DNA from: Lachnospiraceae bacterium
GTDB lineage: Bacteria > Bacillota > Clostridia > Lachnospirales > Lachnospiraceae
Assembly (NCBI GenBank): GCA_017483425.1
Contig: JAFUWM010000383.1
Location: 1-12,793 of the forward strand
Direction of reading: 5' to 3'
Length of the DNA: 12,793 bases
How positions within the stretch are numbered: position 1 is the stretch's first letter; every line of letters starts with the position of its first letter. A program made the translations under genes and the position numbers. The notes beneath the pieces were generated by a model, which worked only from the letters and a program-made list of their open reading frames with translations, searched no databases and was not told the DNA's origin. Shown here one piece after another: positions 7,654-12,793 of this stretch.

Positions 7654-8291
7654 AGGCATCTCACAGAGAAAGTGATCCCGTCGCCTACAGGCAGTATGGA
7701 TGTATCGAGCCTTTCATCATTTGATACCATATCCAGAAACTCCCTCATTCGCTTATGGATCGTGCGGTCTCTTCGTTCTACTATAAACTTCGACTCCATT
7801 ATCTCCCCACCCTGCAGGATATTGTCGGCGATTATGACCGAGCCTTTACGGGTGAGCCTCATAGTCTCAGCCAGATAGTCCGGATACTGCCCTTTTGCCG
7901 CATCTATAAATACAAGATCATATGGCACATCCAGACTCTTCATTATCTCTAAAGCGTCACCCTTTATAAGATTTATCCTTCCGGAAAGCCCGGCCTCTCT
8001 TATATTTGCTTCTGCTGCAGGAATACGTATCTCCCAGTCTTCAACTGTGTCTATTATGGCTTCACGGCTCTCATCTGCCCGTGCCATCATTATGGATGAA
8101 TACCCTGTGGCAGTTCCAAGCTCCAGTATTCTCCGGGGCTTTGTCAATACTACGACACATCTTAAGAAAGCCTCTGTTTCCTCCCGTATAACAGGTACCC
8201 CTTCCAGCGAGGCCTTTTTTCTTAATTCCTGAAGCTTACCGTCAGTCTGTATATATTGCTTAATGAACTCCGAGATACGGCCTCTGTCCAT
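7650..8291 (-). CDS. trmR: tRNA 5-hydroxyuridine O-methyltransferase TrmR (YrrM)
   Basis: The 213-residue protein is a class I SAM-dependent O-methyltransferase of the COMT/CCoAMT-like family (Methyltransf_3). Visible marks are ILELGTATGYSS at 55-66 (SAM loop), the acidic strand-2 end DTVEDWE at 81-87, GDALEIM at 111-117, FIDAAKGQYPDYL at 128-140 with metal-binding Asp130, ADN at 155-157, and the closing SILPVGDGITFSV at 198-210. In B. subtilis YrrM (TrmR) methylates ho5U34 of tRNA to 5-methoxyuridine, which widens wobble decoding. It lies next to the U32 hydroxylase exactly as in Bacillus, so I assign the same role; without context a small-molecule catechol-type methyltransferase would be the alternative. 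It starts 2 nt after the preceding stop with no strong Shine-Dalgarno, so coupled translation is likely. Confidence 0.9.
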   Translation of the reverse strand: MDRGRISEFIKQYIQTDGKLQELRKKASLEGVPVIREETEAFLRCVVVLTKPRRILELGTATGYSSIMMARADESREAIIDTVEDWEIRIPAAEANIREAGLSGRINLIKGDALEIMKSLDVPYDLVFIDAAKGQYPDYLAETMRLTRKGSVIIADNILQGGEIMESKFIVERRDRTIHKRMREFLDMVSNDERLDTSILPVGDGITFSVRCL

Positions 8292-8293
8292 GT

Positions 8294-8689
8294 CTACGAT
8301 CCGTCTTCCGTCGCTTCTTCCTCCGAGACTGACGGAGACATCGCCGCCAGCATGTCCTCTGCCGTCATAGAGGTGTTCAACGTATACATGCCGGGTTCAA
8401 GCTTTCCATGATAATCGGAAAATCTCTCCTGAAGAGCAAACAGCCTTTCATCCCTGATGAGTCCATATCCCTTAAGTATCTCCGCAGTATCCGACACGGA
8501 GCTCCCCATCGGGATATTCACGACTATGTCCACTCCTTCACCCTCCGCCATGGGGGGCTCGGAATAGATCCTGTATCCATAGTCATATGCCGTAATGCAT
8601 ATCTGCTTTATCGCATAGATCACAACTACTACTATGGCCGCTCTGACTATAAAATTCAATATACCTGATATCAGTGAACTGATCTTCAT
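8294..8689 (-). CDS. Short MltG-like membrane protein with LysM-like domain only, no transglycosylase domain
   Basis: The protein has 131 residues. One membrane segment (about 8-30) is followed by an extracytoplasmic part with VVNIPMGSSVSDTAEILKGY (56-75), GLIRD, and LEPGMYTLNTSMTAEDMLAA (97-116). That pattern matches the N-terminal LysM-like subdomain of MltG/YceG, the endolytic murein transglycosylase. The catalytic domain that should follow, with its essential Glu, is absent: the chain ends in an acidic tail SEEEATEDGS and a TAG stop. The position between DUF1292/RNase J and trmR matches yrrL (mltG) in the B. subtilis cluster, so this is the positional equivalent. It probably binds peptidoglycan or a divisome partner without cutting. 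The next gene starts 2 nt later with a different intact product, so recent truncation by a frameshift is not indicated. No Shine-Dalgarno is clear at its ATG. Confidence 0.82.
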   Translation of the reverse strand: MKISSLISGILNFIVRAAIVVVVIYAIKQICITAYDYGYRIYSEPPMAEGEGVDIVVNIPMGSSVSDTAEILKGYGLIRDERLFALQERFSDYHGKLEPGMYTLNTSMTAEDMLAAMSPSVSEEEATEDGS

Positions 8690-8691
8690 AA

Positions 8692-9024
8692 TTAAAAGTC
8701 AATCTCGCTCATGAGTCTGTCGTACATCGACTGCATCATGTGAAAAAATGTCCATTCCGTCATCAGAAAATCGTAAACCTCCGGTGTCTCCAGAAGCTCG
8801 GCATTTCTTTTTCTGAGTTCCTCGACCCTGTCGTATATATCCTCATGCTCGGGAGCATGCTGCAAAAAATAATTATCCCTTCTGAAGACCATTACCTGAT
8901 CGTAAAGATCCGGCTTCCTGTGAAGCACCTCCACCATATGGATATAATCCTTATACTCCTGAGTCTCCTTTAACATATCCGAAAATTCATCTATATGTTC
9001 ATTCAAATCCGCCTCGGTATACAA
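8692..9024 (-). CDS. YlbF/YmcA family protein (Com_YlbF), TTG start
   Basis: The small all-helical acidic protein has 110 residues from TTG at 9024. The patterns EFSDMLKETQEYKDYIHMVE (13-32), KPDLYDQVMVFRRDNYFLQ (37-55), IYDRVEELRKRNAELLETPE (63-82) and VYDFLMTEWTFFHMMQSMYD (83-102) match the YlbF/YmcA family. In B. subtilis such proteins form the Y-complex with YaaT and steer RNase Y-dependent mRNA maturation. It directly follows the RNase J gene, which suggests an RNA-processing role here too. The TTG start is preferred because GGAGG sits 7 nt upstream and the gap after the RNase J stop is 2 nt. The in-frame ATG at 9081 lacks a Shine-Dalgarno and would overlap RNase J by 55 nt, reading RNase J codons out of frame. 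The orthologue (YlbF, YmcA or other clostridial member) cannot be fixed by eye. Confidence 0.84.
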   Translation of the reverse strand: MYTEADLNEHIDEFSDMLKETQEYKDYIHMVEVLHRKPDLYDQVMVFRRDNYFLQHAPEHEDIYDRVEELRKRNAELLETPEVYDFLMTEWTFFHMMQSMYDRLMSEIDF

Positions 9025-9036
9025 GACTAAACCTCC
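9025..9036 (-). promoter_or_regulatory. Shine-Dalgarno GGAGG that sets the TTG start of the ylbF-family gene
   Basis: On the minus strand GGAGG occupies 9036-9032, inside the last codons of the RNase J gene, followed by a 7-nt spacer and TTG at 9024-9022. The spacing is near ideal. No comparable site lies before the alternative ATG at 9081. The RNase J stop TAG lies inside the spacer, so a ribosome finishing RNase J would be placed directly over this site. Confidence 0.75.
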
Positions 9037-10709
9037 ATTATCACCGGCAGTATCATCGGACGTCTCTTTGTTCTCTGCCATACATAGCTGGAGAGATTCT
9101 CCCTTAACGCCTGCCGTATCTTGCCCCAGTCGTTCACGTTGCGATCCTGAAGCTCCTCTATCGTCATCTCAAGGACATCCGTCGCGTCTTCCATGAGCTC
9201 GTCAGCTTCCTTTACATAGACAAACCCTCTCGATATTATCTCAGGCCCTGAAAGAACCTGATTGGTTCCTCTCTCCATCGTAAGAGCTATTACTACGACA
9301 CCATCCTCGGAAAGCCTCTGCCTGTCACGAAGGACGACCGAGCCTACGTCTCCTACTCCAAGCCCGTCCACATATACGGAATCCGTATGGATATGCCCCG
9401 CGATAGACGGTTTTGAGTCATCGTCCGCTATTTCGAGCACATCTCCGGAATTTATCATAAGTATATGCTCTGAATCATACCCAAGCTCTTTTGCTATACG
9501 TGCCTGAGCATGCCTGTGTCTTATCTCTCCGTGTATGGGCAGCGCGTATCTGGGCTTCACAAGTGAATAAATAAGCTTTATCTCTTCCTTGCAGGCATGT
9601 CCGGAAACATGCACATCCTGAAAGATGACCTCGGCTCCGTTCGATTCCAGTTCATTTATCACCCTATCCACGGCCTTTTCATTACCGGGGATCGGAGTCG
9701 ATGAAAAGACTATGGTATCACTGGGCCTTATCGTTACTTTTTTGTGTATATTCTGAGCCATCCTCGACAGTGCCGCCATTGATTCCCCCTGCGATCCGGT
9801 GGTGATTATCACCGTCTTTTCATCAGGATAGTTCTTAAGGTCATTAAGATCCACAAGGGTGTTTTCCGGTACCTTTATATACCCGAGCTCAGTGGCGACC
9901 TCTATGACATTTGTCATTGATCTGCCTTCTACCGCAACCTTCCTTCCGTACTTAAACGCGGTATTTATGATCTGCTGGACGCGATCCACGTTGGACGCAA
10001 AGGTCGCTATGATAAGCCTGTTGTCCTGATGCTCTCCGAAGATCTCATCAAATATGCGTCCGATCGTTCCCTCGGATTTCGTGAAGCCTTCTCTCTCGGC
10101 ATTTGTCGAATCGCACATGAGCGCCAAAACGCCCTTTTTGCCTATCTCCCCGAATCTTTGCAGGTCTATGGCATCACCGTATACCGGAGTGTAATCCACC
10201 TTAAAATCTCCGGTATGTACAACTATCCCCGCCGGACTGTATATGGCAAGAGCCGCCGCGTCCGCTATGGAGTGGTTTGTCTTTATGAACTCTATACGGA
10301 ACTGCCCCAGGTTTATGGATTGTCCGTGAGCTATGACCTTTCTCTTTACTGTTCCCAGCATGCCATGCTCTTCGAGTTTTTTGTCTATGAGCGCTATCGT
10401 CAGCTTCGTCGCGTAGATCGGTACATTGATCTTTTGCAGGACATAAGGAAGCGCTCCTATATGATCCTCATGTCCGTGTGTTATCACAAATCCCCTGACC
10501 CGGTTTATATTCTCTTCCAGATAGGAAACGTCCGGGATACACAGGTCAACGCCAAGCATATCATCCTCCGGAAATGCCAGCCCGCAGTCCACGACGATGA
10601 TAGAATCCTCATACTCAAAGGCCGTGATATTCAAGCCGATCTGCTCCAGGCCGCCCAGCGGAATAATACGCAGCTTTGAGTGAGGCAGATCCATATTCGG
10701 TTTTTTCAA
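9027..10709 (-). CDS. rnj: Ribonuclease J (metallo-beta-lactamase/beta-CASP RNase), TTG start
   Basis: The protein has 560 residues from TTG at 10709, close to the usual RNase J length of about 555. It opens KLRIIPLGGLEQIGLNITAF and has the metal site HGHEDH at 78-83, further ligands in TNHSIAD (His146) and TGDFK (Asp168), the beta-CASP domain with CDSTNAEREG at 199-208, TTGSQGES at 303-310, SSTPIPGNEKAV at 336-347, HVSGHA at 367-372, and PIHGEIRH at 391-398 with His393. A C-terminal domain of about 110 residues ends WQRTKRRPMILPVIMEV. RNase J performs 5'-3' exonucleolytic and endonucleolytic mRNA turnover and rRNA maturation in the cytoplasm. The TTG start has AAGGAG 7 nt upstream; the ATG at 10745 would overlap the DUF1292 gene and add residues foreign to the family. 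RnjA versus RnjB cannot be decided here. Confidence 0.95.
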   Translation of the reverse strand: MKKPNMDLPHSKLRIIPLGGLEQIGLNITAFEYEDSIIVVDCGLAFPEDDMLGVDLCIPDVSYLEENINRVRGFVITHGHEDHIGALPYVLQKINVPIYATKLTIALIDKKLEEHGMLGTVKRKVIAHGQSINLGQFRIEFIKTNHSIADAAALAIYSPAGIVVHTGDFKVDYTPVYGDAIDLQRFGEIGKKGVLALMCDSTNAEREGFTKSEGTIGRIFDEIFGEHQDNRLIIATFASNVDRVQQIINTAFKYGRKVAVEGRSMTNVIEVATELGYIKVPENTLVDLNDLKNYPDEKTVIITTGSQGESMAALSRMAQNIHKKVTIRPSDTIVFSSTPIPGNEKAVDRVINELESNGAEVIFQDVHVSGHACKEEIKLIYSLVKPRYALPIHGEIRHRHAQARIAKELGYDSEHILMINSGDVLEIADDDSKPSIAGHIHTDSVYVDGLGVGDVGSVVLRDRQRLSEDGVVVIALTMERGTNQVLSGPEIISRGFVYVKEADELMEDATDVLEMTIEELQDRNVNDWGKIRQALRENLSSYVWQRTKRRPMILPVIMEV

Positions 10710-10722
10710 ACTACTGCTCCTT
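10710..10722 (-). promoter_or_regulatory. Shine-Dalgarno AAGGAG that sets the TTG start of RNase J
   Basis: On the minus strand AAGGAG at 10722-10717 is followed by a 7-nt spacer and TTG at 10709-10707. It lies in the 19-nt gap after the DUF1292 stop codon (TGA at 10731-10729). Neither the ATG at 10745 (inside DUF1292) nor the ATG at 10694 (16 residues before the conserved PLGG) has a site of this quality, so TTG is the likely initiation codon. Confidence 0.75.
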
Positions 10723-10728
10723 CTTAAG

Positions 10729-10986
10729 TCAAAATTCAAGAGCAATGTCCGCTTCGTCGAGAAGCTGGTTAAATACCGCAGCTACAGCATCACGCTCACT
10801 GTCTGTAAGCTCATCGGTATAAGCCGCCGTCTCCTCGTCCCCTGCGGAAAACTGCTCCTTTAATATAAATGCGTTATCCTCCGTGTCCGCCACAAGAAGA
10901 TATGTATTGCCGCCGAGGGTGGTCGTCTCTATGACCTCATACAAGGCGGTATTGTTTTCTTCATCCGTAAATTCAATACTATTCAT
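10729..10986 (-). CDS. DUF1292 family protein (YrzB-like)
   Basis: This is an 85-residue, strongly acidic protein without membrane segments or cysteines. It starts NSIEFTDEENNTALYEVIET and continues with TTLGGNTYLLVADTED and AFILKE, the beta-rich pattern of DUF1292, a family of unknown function. A helical C-terminus (DELTDSERDAVAAVFNQLLD) follows. In Firmicutes this gene is a regular companion of ireB and ruvX (yrzL-yrrK-yrzB in B. subtilis), and that order is kept here, which supports the call more than sequence alone. The ATG at 10986 overlaps the end of ruvX by 8 nt (ATGAATAG). Only a weak GAGA-like Shine-Dalgarno is present, so translation is probably coupled. No biochemical role is proposed. 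Confidence 0.88.
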   Translation of the reverse strand: MNSIEFTDEENNTALYEVIETTTLGGNTYLLVADTEDNAFILKEQFSAGDEETAAYTDELTDSERDAVAAVFNQLLDEADIALEF

Positions 10987-11413
10987 TCGTATTTCTCTGA
11001 TCCAGATAGTCCGTCAGGATTATCGCCGCTGCCATAGCGTCTATATGCGCTTTAGGATCCTTTTTGTAGTTCCCGGTAAGCGAGATGATCTCCGCCGCCT
11101 CTACGGTAGTAAGCCTCTCATCCTGCATGACAGTCTCCACGCCCGTGCGCTTAGTCAGCTCCTTTGCAAAGCTTCTGGCAAGAGCCGCCCTCTCCCCCTC
11201 AGTACCGTCCATATTAAGGGGAAGGCCTACGATAATGAGTTCCACCTCGTACTCTTTAATGATCTCTTCTACGCGGCGGTAAGTCTGCCTTAAATGATTC
11301 TCTTTCGTACGGGTTATCGTCTCGAGACTTCCCGCAGTCAGCCCAAGCCCGTCGGTAACGGCAACACCTACCGTCTTCGATCCGTAGTCAAGTCCTAAGA
11401 TCCTGCCGGACAT
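10979..11413 (-). CDS. ruvX: RuvX/YqgF family RNase H-fold protein (Holliday junction resolvase-like, pre-16S rRNA nuclease)
   Basis: The 144-residue protein has the typical YqgF layout: RILGLDYGSKTVGVAVTD at 4-21 with catalytic Asp9, IIVGLPLNMDGTEGERA at 60-76, the DERLTTVEA motif at 98-106, and HIDAMAAAIILTDYL at 123-137 with Asp125. These acidic residues are the expected RNase H-like active site. E. coli YqgF is known for 16S rRNA 5'-end maturation and other members are described as Holliday junction resolvases, so the physiological substrate here is not certain. Its ATG shares one base with the ireB stop (TGATG). No strong Shine-Dalgarno is visible, in line with coupled translation. Length and gene order are those of Firmicutes orthologues. 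Confidence 0.95.
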   Translation of the reverse strand: MSGRILGLDYGSKTVGVAVTDGLGLTAGSLETITRTKENHLRQTYRRVEEIIKEYEVELIIVGLPLNMDGTEGERAALARSFAKELTKRTGVETVMQDERLTTVEAAEIISLTGNYKKDPKAHIDAMAAAIILTDYLDQRNTNE

Positions 11414-11691
11414 CAGGCGTCTTTATGTGCGTCCCAGTTTTTATTCTTTATATAATCTGTAAGAAGCTCCTCCACCAGCTCGTCTCTCTCGACCTTCATG
11501 ATAAGGCTTCTTGCATTGTTATGGCTCGTTATATACGTGGGATCACCTGACATTATATATCCGACTATCTGATTCACAGGATTGTAGCCTTTTTCTGTCA
11601 AGGCCTCGTATACCGCCTGCAATACAACTCTTACACCCGTCTCCGGCTCTGTCTCAACCTTAAAAAATTGTGTGCTTCCTATGTCCATCAT
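11413..11691 (-). CDS. ireB: IreB family regulatory phosphoprotein (UPF0297)
   Basis: The 92-residue protein carries the IreB core: FFKVETEPETG, VVLQAVYEALTEKGYNPVNQ (23-42), IVGYIMSGDPTYITSHNNAR (43-62) and RDELVEELLTDYI (69-81). In Enterococcus faecalis IreB is a small dimeric protein phosphorylated on N-terminal threonines by the PASTA kinase IreK, and it affects cephalosporin resistance. Here Ser6 and Thr7 (MMDIGSTQ) are candidate phosphoacceptors. It is the first gene of the long operon and lies behind a sigma-A-like promoter. Two adjacent ATGs (11691 and 11688) are possible; AGGAAC is 5 nt before the first and 8 nt before the second, while AAGGAG at 11709-11704 lies further back. In many Firmicutes alaS precedes this gene; here a sugar permease does. 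Confidence 0.93.
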   Translation of the reverse strand: MMDIGSTQFFKVETEPETGVRVVLQAVYEALTEKGYNPVNQIVGYIMSGDPTYITSHNNARSLIMKVERDELVEELLTDYIKNKNWDAHKDA

Positions 11692-11739
11692 GATCAGTTC
11701 CTGCTCCTTATATACTAAATCTGCACATAGATAGTTAAT

Positions 11740-11768
11740 ATTTTACCTTATGCCTCCAAAATACGCAA
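11740..11768 (-). promoter_or_regulatory. Predicted sigma-A-type promoter of the ireB operon
   Basis: On the minus strand TTGCGT (11768-11763) and TAAAAT (11745-11740) are separated by 17 nt. The -10 hexamer matches the consensus at five of six positions and the -35 at three. Transcription would start near 11733, leaving a leader of about 40 nt before ireB. The -35 abuts the hairpin that follows the upstream permease gene. This is a sequence-pattern call without experimental support. Confidence 0.55.
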
Positions 11769-11770
11769 AT

Positions 11771-11794
11771 GAGCCGCACACATCCGTGCGGCCC
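11771..11794 (-). terminator. Hairpin terminator-like structure after the sugar permease gene
   Basis: Inverted repeats GCCGCAC (11773-11779) and GTGCGGC (11786-11792) form a 7-bp GC-rich stem with a 6-nt loop; a G-U and a G-C pair can extend it to 9 bp across 11771-11794. It begins about 30 nt past the permease stop. On the transcribed minus strand the stem is followed by TCATTTGCGTATTTT, an interrupted T-rich tract, so termination may be partial. It is nearly palindromic and could also act on plus-strand transcripts, but none is evident. Confidence 0.6.
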
Positions 11795-11825
11795 ACCTGC
11801 TTTACCGGTTACAATTTCAAAACTA

Positions 11826-12793
11826 TTACTTTGTGCTGTTCTTCTTCTCGGCAAGTATGTCAAATACGACAGCCGCCAGAAGAACTACGCCCTTTACGAC
11901 CTTCTGCCAGTTGGCATCAACGCCCATAAGGGACATTCCGAGGTTTATGACACCTATCAGTGTAGCTCCTACTACCATTCCGAAAATGTTTCCTGCTCCG
12001 CCGTATGCCGAAACTCCTCCGACTACGCAGGCAGCGATCGCGTCCATTTCGTAGTTGGTTCCTGCAGTTGAGTTTGCTGCCTGGAACCTTGCAGTGACTA
12101 TATATGTCGTTATAACCGTCAAAAATGCCATGTTGAGATACGCGAGGAACATGATCTTTCTCGTATCCACGCCGGAGAGCCTCGTGGCTTCGGCATTTCC
12201 GCCTATAGTATAGAAGTATCTTCCAAGCGTTGTCCTTGAAGTGATGAAGTTATAAATTAGAACGATAACAACCACCCATATAAGGACTGTAGGGATACCG
12301 CCCGCAAGTGCCAGCTTGTATGCAAATAGCATGATCGCAGCAACCGAGAGTATGCACTTGATAAGAAGTGATCCCATTGATTCTGCTTCATATCCTTTCC
12401 TGACCTTGGTAGCCCTGCTCATGAAAGATGTTACCACTACTACAACGCTGGCGATGATCCCCGCTATAAGGCATACCGCATTCATCTGACCGACAGGAGT
12501 TGAAAAAACCTTACCGGAAAAGACTGCCAGAAAGCCCTTCTGTGCCGCAAGTGAAATACTCCCTGTCGTACTGTTCGCACTGAGAAGCGCCGTGCCCCAG
12601 CCTCTGAACGCAAGGTAGCCGGCAAGTGTAGCTATCCATGGCGGGATATTTACATAGGCTATCAGATAACCCAGTATCACACCATAAACTATACCGACCA
12701 AAAGCATAACAAGAACGGATACCCCGGGATTAACCTGTTTGACGGTCATGAGCATACCGCCTATCGCTCCCAAAAAGCATACAAAAGAACCGC
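11826..12793 (-). CDS. mmsB: Sugar ABC transporter permease, MmsB/GguB/XylH type (partial, N-terminus outside window)
   Basis: About 321 C-terminal residues of an inner-membrane permease (BPD_transp_2 family) are visible; the frame stays open to the right edge (GSFVCFLGAIGGMLM...), so the start lies outside. A TTG at 12773 is merely internal. Hydrophobic segments alternate along the fragment. Counting from the Leu at 12773, there are conserved blocks IPPWIATLAGYLAFRGWGTA (43-62), TLGRYFYTIGGNAEATRLSG (182-201, the cytoplasmic loop expected to contact the ATPase) and YEMDAIAACVVGGVSAYGGA (241-260), and the end GVDANWQKVVKGVVLLAAVVFD. The combination is closest to the multiple-monosaccharide permeases MmsB/GguB that work with a CUT2 ATPase and a ChvE-like binding protein; MglC or XylH homologues are the alternatives. 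Its partners would be upstream, beyond the window. A hairpin terminator follows 32 nt after the stop. Confidence 0.88.
   Translation of the reverse strand, partial: GSFVCFLGAIGGMLMTVKQVNPGVSVLVMLLVGIVYGVILGYLIAYVNIPPWIATLAGYLAFRGWGTALLSANSTTGSISLAAQKGFLAVFSGKVFSTPVGQMNAVCLIAGIIASVVVVVTSFMSRATKVRKGYEAESMGSLLIKCILSVAAIMLFAYKLALAGGIPTVLIWVVVIVLIYNFITSRTTLGRYFYTIGGNAEATRLSGVDTRKIMFLAYLNMAFLTVITTYIVTARFQAANSTAGTNYEMDAIAACVVGGVSAYGGAGNIFGMVVGATLIGVINLGMSLMGVDANWQKVVKGVVLLAAVVFDILAEKKNSTK

Noticed and set aside
7650..8291. O-methyltransferase as a natural-product or catechol enzyme
   Set aside because: The fold would allow it, but adjacency to a U32 hydroxylase and placement in the yrr-type cluster favour tRNA modification.
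10029..10679. Plus-strand open frame (216 codons) opposite RNase J
   Set aside because: RNase J on the other strand has all catalytic motifs across this stretch; the plus-strand product shows no family features.
11709..11714. TATATA as the -10 element of a second ireB promoter
   Set aside because: With TTAACT upstream the spacer is 18 nt, but transcription would begin at or inside the Shine-Dalgarno, leaving no usable leader. The TTGCGT/TAAAAT pair is better placed.
11804..11809. ACCGGT palindrome between permease stop and hairpin
   Set aside because: A 6-bp palindrome is expected by chance at this frequency; there are no flanking arms or repeats that would make it an operator.
12771..12773. 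TTG at 12773 as the start of the sugar permease
   Set aside because: The reading frame continues in permease-like sequence to the window edge, and family members have more N-terminal membrane segments, so the gene is cut by the window.
1..12793. CRISPR array, tRNA/rRNA genes, insertion sequences or phage genes
   Set aside because: No regularly spaced repeats, tRNA-like cloverleaf segments, transposase or integrase motifs, or long direct repeats were seen. Coding density on one strand leaves only about 134 bp of non-coding DNA.

Overview
The window looks like a chromosomal segment of an anaerobic Firmicute, most likely family Lachnospiraceae (class Clostridia). The evidence is the gene set ireB-ruvX-DUF1292-RNase J-YlbF-(MltG-like)-trmR-trhP, the style of the protein sequences, a moderate GC content judged by eye, purine-rich AAGGAG-type ribosome binding sites and very tight packing. 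The genus cannot be read from the sequence alone. Every supported gene lies on the minus strand, so transcription runs from high to low coordinates.

Right edge (12793 to 11826): the 3' part of an inner-membrane sugar ABC transporter permease of the MmsB/GguB/XylH type, running off the window. It is followed by a hairpin that probably acts as its terminator (11794-11771). The only real intergenic space (about 134 bp) also holds a sigma-A-like promoter that would start the next operon.

Housekeeping block (11691 to 6427): ireB (substrate of a PASTA-type Ser/Thr kinase), ruvX/yqgF, a DUF1292 protein, ribonuclease J, a YlbF-family protein, a short membrane protein with only the N-terminal LysM-like part of MltG, the tRNA U34 O-methyltransferase TrmR and the U32-family tRNA hydroxylase TrhP. 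Much of this order matches the yrzL-yrrK-yrzB-yrrL-yrrM-yrrN/O cluster of Bacillus subtilis, with RNase J and YlbF inserted. TrhP and TrmR would catalyse successive steps from U34 to ho5U34 to mo5U34.

Surface-glycan block (6427 to 1): a GtrB-like polyprenyl-phosphate glycosyltransferase, a second membrane-anchored DPM1-like GT2, a GT4 glycosyltransferase, a left-handed beta-helix acetyltransferase, a soluble GT2, a PglK/MsbA-like ABC half-transporter (candidate lipid-linked glycan flippase) and the first 48 codons of another GT2. Together these suggest assembly and export of an acetylated cell-surface polysaccharide or glycan on a polyprenyl carrier. No priming transferase, polymerase or ligase is inside the window.

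From ireB to the left edge, fourteen genes follow each other with overlaps of 1-8 nt or gaps of 2-19 nt and no visible terminator. The core block therefore reads directly into the glycan block. Two genes (RNase J and the YlbF protein) are best explained by TTG starts behind consensus Shine-Dalgarno sequences. I see no convincing new defence, mobile or RNA-guided system. The most unusual points are the MltG-like protein with no catalytic domain, the RNase J-YlbF coupling and the fusion of a conserved core operon to a glycan cluster.
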